A stretch of DNA of 64,000 nucleotides from Dryocosmus kuriphilus (taxonomy: Eukaryota; Arthropoda; Insecta; Hymenoptera; Cynipidae). Location of the stretch: NCBI GenBank assembly GCA_038277395.1, contig CM076194.1, forward strand, positions 176,722,467-176,786,466. The letters are read 5' to 3'. Numbering within the stretch: the first letter of the stretch is position 1; every line of letters starts with the position of its first letter. The position numbers were made by a program, and so were the translations under genes. Positions 58,661-64,000 of the stretch are shown piece by piece. The notes under the pieces were generated by a model. That model saw nothing but the letters and a program-made list of their open reading frames with translations, did not search any database and was not told the DNA's origin.

Positions 58661-59914
58661 CAAACTTCTGGTAAACAAATTTAGATTTAAAAAAAAATCA
58701 ATTTTAATCATTTTAAACCTTTATAAATTCTAATTCATATTATTTACTAATATCAGATTATTATCCAATATTATTTCATGACGTTTTGAAGCTCTCTTAT
58801 TTTTGTTTACAAAATTGTATTGAACTTTTTTGTTCCATCATGACTTTTAAATTTTAAACCATGGTAAATATTTTAACCTTGTTATTGTTTATTGTGTCTT
58901 CTTTATTAATTCTTCTTTCTAATTAATTTTTTTGTAACGAAATTTAGATCTGATGAGGATACTGGTCCAGTATCGAATTGTTGTCTTTCTTTAATGAATA
59001 AAATATTATAGGCTGGAAGTCGTCGTATTTTTCAAGATCATTTTAATGTTCATAATTGTTTATACAAACTCTAATGTATACCATTCTTGTTCTTCACATG
59101 AAAATAAACGATTCCACAGAAAAGAAAAATTTTCCGTGCACAGGTTTGCCAAATAAGTGAATTCGTTTATAAAAATGGTTTAAACTATTAACCATTATTG
59201 TTCCTTGGTGCTTATTCTCAATAAAAAATTGATGTTTTACATTTTTATAAGAAAATTTATATAAATAATACATTCAAATTCCGAAAATGCAGCAGTTAAC
59301 AGTTATGTGCACTAACTTGTTTATAACAATTAACAAAATGCAGGATACTTATCTACAAGTTACATTTTTATTTGAGAAAAATAAATTTACTAATTCTATA
59401 CCTTTTTGCAGAAATATTAATGAATGGGGCTACGTAAATATAGCAAATATAACCAGTTGCAATTTTTAAGTTAAATAACAAATTCAAAAAAAGAGCACCC
59501 ATACGTTAAAGTACGATCTTTCATAAGTATTAAAAAAAAAAAAACGTTCTTATTCGTTGAGATTTAAGGAGTAGGATGATTTTTGTCCTATAAAAGTGCT
59601 TTTTTCCCCACTGTGTTGCAGAGCGATGACGTGCGACACGCCTCAGGTTCACTAACAGGTGACCCATGGCACCGCAAATTTACATATCAGTTTGTTTATT
59701 TGCACTATACGTACCAAAATTATTGCGTATAATGTTTTTCTAACAATATGTGCCTAATTTTCTTCAAGGCAGCAGAGTCGTTCATCTCAATACTGCTAAA
59801 TTGAAAAAAAGATAAACTGATTACAAAGTTCAACAGCATGGTCGGTATCGTCTGGGAATTTATTTATTAATTGCAAATCTTTTTACATTATTTAAGCTTA
59901 AATCGCATTAAAAA
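58661..59914. other. AT-rich stretch without recognised features
   Basis: No gene, repeat or inverted structure could be supported. The 60-codon ORF at 59287 has no recognisable motif. Confidence 0.4.
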
Positions 59915-60060
59915 CGTAGTTTATTGTCCCCTTTTGCCTCTCTGAAAGTTTTAGTCCAATATATCATGTATAAAAAAAGTTCCGTGATTCAAAAAATTTT
60001 TGGAGAATTTATTCATCTCCTCCAAAACTTTCCAGATTTAATTTCGTCGAAAAATACAAA
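59915..60060 (-). repeat. Diverged relative of the foldback element at 38715-39031
   Basis: GTAGTTTATTGTC, then CTGAAAGTTTTAGT near 59915-59955, corresponds to GCAGTTTATTGCC, then CGAAAGTTTCAGT near 38975-39010. Near 60040, TTTAATTTCGTCGAAAAAT is shared with about 38916. The order of the shared pieces differs, so the copy is rearranged. Confidence 0.45.
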
Positions 60061-60080
60061 AATACGAAAAATACGAAAAA

Positions 60081-60160
60081 GTACAAAATTATACTATTGT
60101 CGCTTCATAACATTTTTCAAAATGTGTGTTGTAAAATTCTTTGTCTCTAATCAGCATGTA
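60081..60160 (-). pseudogene. Fragment of the Maverick/Polinton-like integrase
   Basis: The 80 bases match 54152-54230 in reverse complement with one substitution and one indel. They contain the segment around the second catalytic aspartate (RDKEFYNTHFE) and carry the same extra T that shifts the frame in the 54 kb copy. The fragment is directly followed on the plus strand by the LTR-like sequence. Confidence 0.85.
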
Positions 60161-60222
60161 AAAGGCATAGTGGGATAAGCATGTGTGGGCTGCCCCCGCG
60201 TGTATCTGATTGAGATTTTTAC

Positions 60223-60700
60223 TGTAACGTGGCAGTTTCGACTGCACGTTACTTAAATTTGTCTGTGTTATATTATTATGTAAACAGCTCCTCTTTCTTT
60301 CGCGGAGGCCCACGCGAGAATAAAGTCCAGACAGGAGTCAACTATTTTTAAGGTTTCTGGCTGTCTTTTGTTGTTATTATCTTGAAGACACTTATAAGGG
60401 ATTGGTCAAGTTCCTCTGGATCGAATCGTGAGTTCTAGTTCATAGTCTTATGTTTTTGGTTTCTCTTTTTGTTTTATTTTGTCTACGAACGAGACGAATC
60501 ACCGGGCGAGTGGATTGTGAGTTGGAGCATTTCACGAGGCCGTCACTACCTCCATTTTGGGATCCATTATAGGTCAGGCTCTGTCCCACAGAATTGAACT
60601 GTCGTGGGCACGGCAAGCTGCCGTACAACGGATGCAGAGTATGGATGAGATTCCCGTCTCTGAATCGCCCGCGACCGTGTAATGTTTGAAAATGGTGGCA
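60223..60700 (+). mobile_element. Possible LTR or LTR-retrotransposon leader
   Basis: It starts TGTAACGTGGCAG with a hairpin (GTAACGTGGCAG paired with CTGCACGTTAC, 60224-60252), has an AATAAA at about 60320, is GC-richer than its surroundings, and ends near AATGGTGGCAGTGGCGACA (about 60693), which looks like a tRNA primer-binding region. No second LTR is in the window and no gag or pol reading was recognised. Confidence 0.35.
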
Positions 60701-61040
60701 GTGGCGACACCTTCCGGACATCGAGGTAACGGCCTTCTACATTTCAAGCATCGGTCCTTTTACCACCATGGAGCGCATATAAGCCGACAAAGCGCAGCTG
60801 GTCGTCCGCAGGGAGAAGTGTCGACGCGGTTAGCCGCCGAAAGCGTCGGTGGTCTACAAGGTAAGACGGCTGTAATTGAGATGTGAAGGAAAAAAGGGGA
60901 AAAAGTGGAGTGCTCGGCGAATATTTTGGGACGACGCTCACCGCTTTAAATTTCTAACCGTCCCAGGTCGGACTCGACGCGGGGGCAAATTATTTTGGCG
61001 GCTTCACCGCGAAATCTGGGAGATAATTGTAAACTTCGTC
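60701..61040 (+). other. GC-richer stretch after the LTR-like region, uncertain
   Basis: Overlapping short ORFs on both strands (60686-60886, 60876-61085) show no motif I recognise. It could be an untranslated leader of the putative LTR element. Confidence 0.25.
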
Positions 61041-61230
61041 ATAATGTCTAACTTTGTAGGGGGAGTACTTGCTATTTTATCTTAAGATTCAGACATTTGA
61101 CCGTTCCATTTTATCAAACTTTGCTAATTTCATTTTGCTTTATTCTACTGATAATGTGTAACTTTGTAGGGGGTAGTACTTGTTATTTTATCTTTATCAA
61201 ATTTTGCTAACTTTGTTTTTTAATAAACCA
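61041..61230 (+). repeat. 110-base tandem duplication
   Basis: ATAATGT(C/G)TAACTTTGTAGG, then AGTACTTG(C/T)TATTTTATCTT, starts at 61041 and again at 61151. ATCAAA(C/T)TTTGCTAA follows in both. Confidence 0.8.
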
Positions 61231-62284
61231 GTTGATTAATCAATGTCACATACAATTTTGTCGTTTTACTTGTACATCAAACCCTCTCTCTCTGCATGCG
61301 GAAGATTTTCAGCTTGCCCACGCCACTCTCCGGATTGCGGAGCTGAGCCTCGGGTCCAATTTTCTTTTTAAAAAATTAGGGGTTAAAACTAAAATGTGTA
61401 AACTACCTTATATTTTGTGGCCTTTCCCTACAGTGACGGGGAAACGCCATTAAATTACAATAGATTGACACTGATGTAAGAATAAAATTCCAAAAAGATT
61501 ATATCTGAGATTATAATTTTTGTGGGAGTTATAGGGGTTAGAAGAAAAATCGAAAAATTAGTTTTTTTGAGAACAGCTGGACCGATTTCCATGAAAAAAA
61601 ATGTTATGGGTCGCAATGCACTAACGTTAGAAAAAAATTATGAATTTATTACGTTGACCGGAAGTGCTGGAAAAAATGTTCATTCTTATGGAATTTTTTT
61701 TATGGGACGTCTTTGAGGCACACCCACCATTTTCTCTCAAAATAATACTTAGATCCTCATTTCGAACATCTCCAAGTTTCAAAACGATTGGAGGGGTAGA
61801 ACGTTCTTTAAAACATCGAAAATCTCAAGCGTATGGGCTGCAATATTCCAAGCGCAACAGAGGGTACTTGTACATGGTATCAACCCCTGTAGAATATTTA
61901 AAAATTCGTTTTTTTTGTCAGCGAAAATTGATTTGAAAATCTCGGACATACCATTTGTGTCGCAGGTTATGGCTAAATCCCGCCAAGGTCATTGGTGAAT
62001 ACTTTACAACTACCGTTCCAATCAGTATCTTTAAAGAAATACAGTACAAATAGTTGCGAAATCTCTGACGCTGATTAATAAGTCGAACAAAATTGTATTT
62101 AAAAATCTAAGCATTTTGCAATGACGACACGCGTATAGTCAGACAAAAAAAGAATTCTAGTTTACAAAGTCCACCACCTAGATGCTACGGTACGATTTTT
62201 GACCTCATATTATGGGGTACTGGTTTATTGTGAGTCTTGGCCTCTCAAGAATTAGGTTACCTTATATTGATGATGATGCCAGTC
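61231..62284. other. Unassigned stretch with short ORFs
   Basis: Three plus-strand ORFs of 64-90 codons (61232, 61522, 61664) lack motifs I know. LAHATLRIAELSL near 61320 looks protein-like and may be a fragment of a retroelement gene. I cannot assign it. Confidence 0.3.
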
Positions 62285-63623
62285 TTAATCTTCATCACTG
62301 TCGTCTTCAATTACTGGAAAAATATTATTCTGAGTGAACATTTCGCAGAGAATTTCAGCTGACTTTAGAATTTTTGAAAAGTACCTTGCATGAGACGGGT
62401 AGTATATGTATAATTGCAGCAATGTGTGAACAGAAGCCAACAGTACTATTTCTGTTAACGCAATCACACACATGTTCCAATAAGGCAAAGATGCCAATAC
62501 TATTGGGCTTATATTTAATGAAATATTTATATACTTTTTTAGAAATATGCCGTGATTGAACTTGCGTTCTTAACACATTTTATTGTCTTTCACGTATTGC
62601 ATATTTATCTGTCCATCTTTGTCAATCATTTCGGTCAACTACGATACCGCCTGTGATAGTTGATATGATCTGGTAAAAAAATATTTTAAAATCTTTCTCG
62701 GTCAGTTCTGGAAAATCTAAAATTTCATTGGATGTTATATTTTTAAAAATAACTTTCTACGGAGCCAGCCTTTCTCTTCTACTTCAGTAGCCAAAGTATT
62801 TTCAAGATTTTTCCTGGTTCGAATTCTTTCCAGAATTTCAGTTGCAAAATCTGCATCAGATTTTAATCTCTCTCCGATTTCGTTATGAAGGAACGATGCA
62901 ATCCGAAAGACAGCTCCAATTTTTGGAAGCACCTTGTTGTCTAGTTTGTGGTCTAAGAGTCTATATTTTTGCTTCAACATTCCGTGAACAGCTTCAACTT
63001 CCCAACGAATTTTTGTGACGAAGCGAGGCTCATTCGATTCTTTCGTAGTTAATTGTTTGCGTTTCCCTTTCAAGGCAGGCATTAAGACGTTGATTTGCTT
63101 GAGCTCTAAGTCAGTTTTTCACGTCTCGAAAGCGGCGATCAAGAAGAGCATAGTCGTTCTCTTTCAACAATTTGCAAAAACCATCTGGATTTTAGAGAAT
63201 AGTTTTCATGATCTCTGCATAATCAAAATTCGCAGGAAATGGCCCTAGCATATCGACCACGAATCCATCAGTTGTGCGAATTGTGAAAGGCTTGCAGAGT
63301 TGTACTCTCTTCTGACCTGAGAAACTTTTTCTCTGAAACTCATTATTCGTACTTTTCTGATGACGTGCATAAGTTCCATCACAGATCAAAAAAAGATTTT
63401 TAGGATACCAAACAAACTTTTGACTATTTCTGTGGTGTGAGTTTCAATTAAGTCCTCTCTATTCAAATAAGTTAATCCGGAACGGAATGGCAAGGCATCT
63501 TCTTCAAATGATCTTACTATTGCTGATGTGTATTCTGAAACAAGCTATTTGCATTTGATTTGCAGAATGGAACTCAAAAGTTTATTTGAATTACCTGTCC
63601 GGAGTTTCAAGAGAAATACAATA
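62285..63623 (-). pseudogene. DDE-type transposase (DDE_Tnp_4-like) with C-terminal SWIM zinc finger, broken
   Basis: On the minus strand the order is LNREDLIETHTTEIVKS (about 63460), a frameshift, FLICDGTYARHQKS with a first acidic catalytic residue, SGQKRVQLCKPFTI, GFVVDMLGPFPANFDYAEIM with a second, then a TAA at 63192. ALLDRRFRDV follows (usually D-R-G-F-R), then a second frameshift near 63120, MPALKGKRKQLTTKESNEPR and EAVHGMLKQKYRLLDHKL. Further on are NTLATEVEEKGW and QINMQYVKDNK. The C-terminus has CDCVNRNSTVGFCSHIAAI, a C-x-C...C-x-H SWIM finger, then a frameshift and an acidic end VIEDDSDED. At least four lesions make it a relic. The N-terminal part runs into the assembly gap, so its length is unknown. 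Confidence 0.8.
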
Positions 63624-64000
63624 NNNNNNNNNNNNNNNNNNNNNNNNNNNNNNNNNNNNNNNNNNNNNNNNNNNNNNNNNNNNNNNNNNNNNNNNNNNNN
63701 NNNNNNNNNNNNNNNNNNNNNNNNNNNNNNNNNNNNNNNNNNNNNNNNNNNNNNNNNNNNNNNNNNNNNNNNNNNNNNNNNNNNNNNNNNNNNNNNNNNN
63801 NNNNNNNNNNNNNNNNNNNNNNNNNNNNNNNNNNNNNNNNNNNNNNNNNNNNNNNNNNNNNNNNNNNNNNNNNNNNNNNNNNNNNNNNNNNNNNNNNNNN
63901 NNNNNNNNNNNNNNNNNNNNNNNNNNNNNNNNNNNNNNNNNNNNNNNNNNNNNNNNNNNNNNNNNNNNNNNNNNNNNNNNNNNNNNNNNNNNNNNNNNNN
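63624..64000. other. Assembly gap (N)
   Basis: There are 377 unknown bases at the right edge of the window; the transposase relic continues into it. Confidence 1.

Overview
This is a eukaryotic, AT-rich, repeat-dominated window with no host protein-coding gene that I can recognise with confidence. Everything identifiable is satellite DNA, a transposon, a retrotransposon or debris of these. The mixture suggests an arthropod, most likely an insect: a mariner relic, a hAT element, an APE-type LINE with a purine-rich sense strand, Maverick/Polinton-like ORFs, a DDE/SWIM transposase relic and tRNA-like SINEs. A hymenopteran fits my memory of similar LINE and Polinton-like proteins, but that is inference and weak. 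The region looks heterochromatic or at least gene-poor. The window ends in an assembly gap.

Layout. 1-25837: a head-to-tail array of twelve complete units of about 2.17 kb plus a 108-base partial thirteenth, probably continuing to the left of the window. Each unit is itself composite: a 95-base duplication, a 180-base duplication (single in units 9 and 11), a segment bounded by perfect 18-base inverted repeats that holds a 49-codon ORF, a TATA-like box and several strong hairpins, one of which has a hammerhead-like core. 25838-28473: short palindromes, a less repetitive moderate-GC stretch and a 274-base tandem duplication. 28474-40155: a second complex repeat made of roughly 1.08 and 0.94 kb monomers in alternation, bounded by inverted GC-rich palindromic end blocks and interrupted by a three-level nest (TA-flanked element A, TA-flanked element B inside it, and a SINE inside B). 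42098-48094: a TA-flanked terminal-inverted-repeat element (C) that received a 4.84 kb LINE with a perfect 12-base target duplication, and that also holds a second SINE. 48136-49085: a cluster of palindromes resembling heat-shock elements, then a 730-base foldback element. 49124-51351: element E, with an internally deleted hAT inside it that has perfect 15-base inverted ends and an 8-base target duplication. 51377-51568: a small inverted-repeat element with an 8-base duplication. 52693-54799: a decayed Maverick/Polinton-like block (acidic hypothetical protein, fibre-like protein, integrase with chromodomain). 55243-55870: an internally deleted mariner. 56690-58660: an inverted, shortened relative of the second complex repeat. 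59900-61200: a MITE relative, an integrase scrap and an LTR-like stretch. 62285-63623: a broken DDE transposase with a SWIM zinc finger on the minus strand. 63624-64000: N.

None of the elements seen is intact enough to be autonomous. The value of the window is in the order of insertions, which can be read from target duplications, and in the 2.17 kb satellite, whose composite structure I cannot match to anything known to me.
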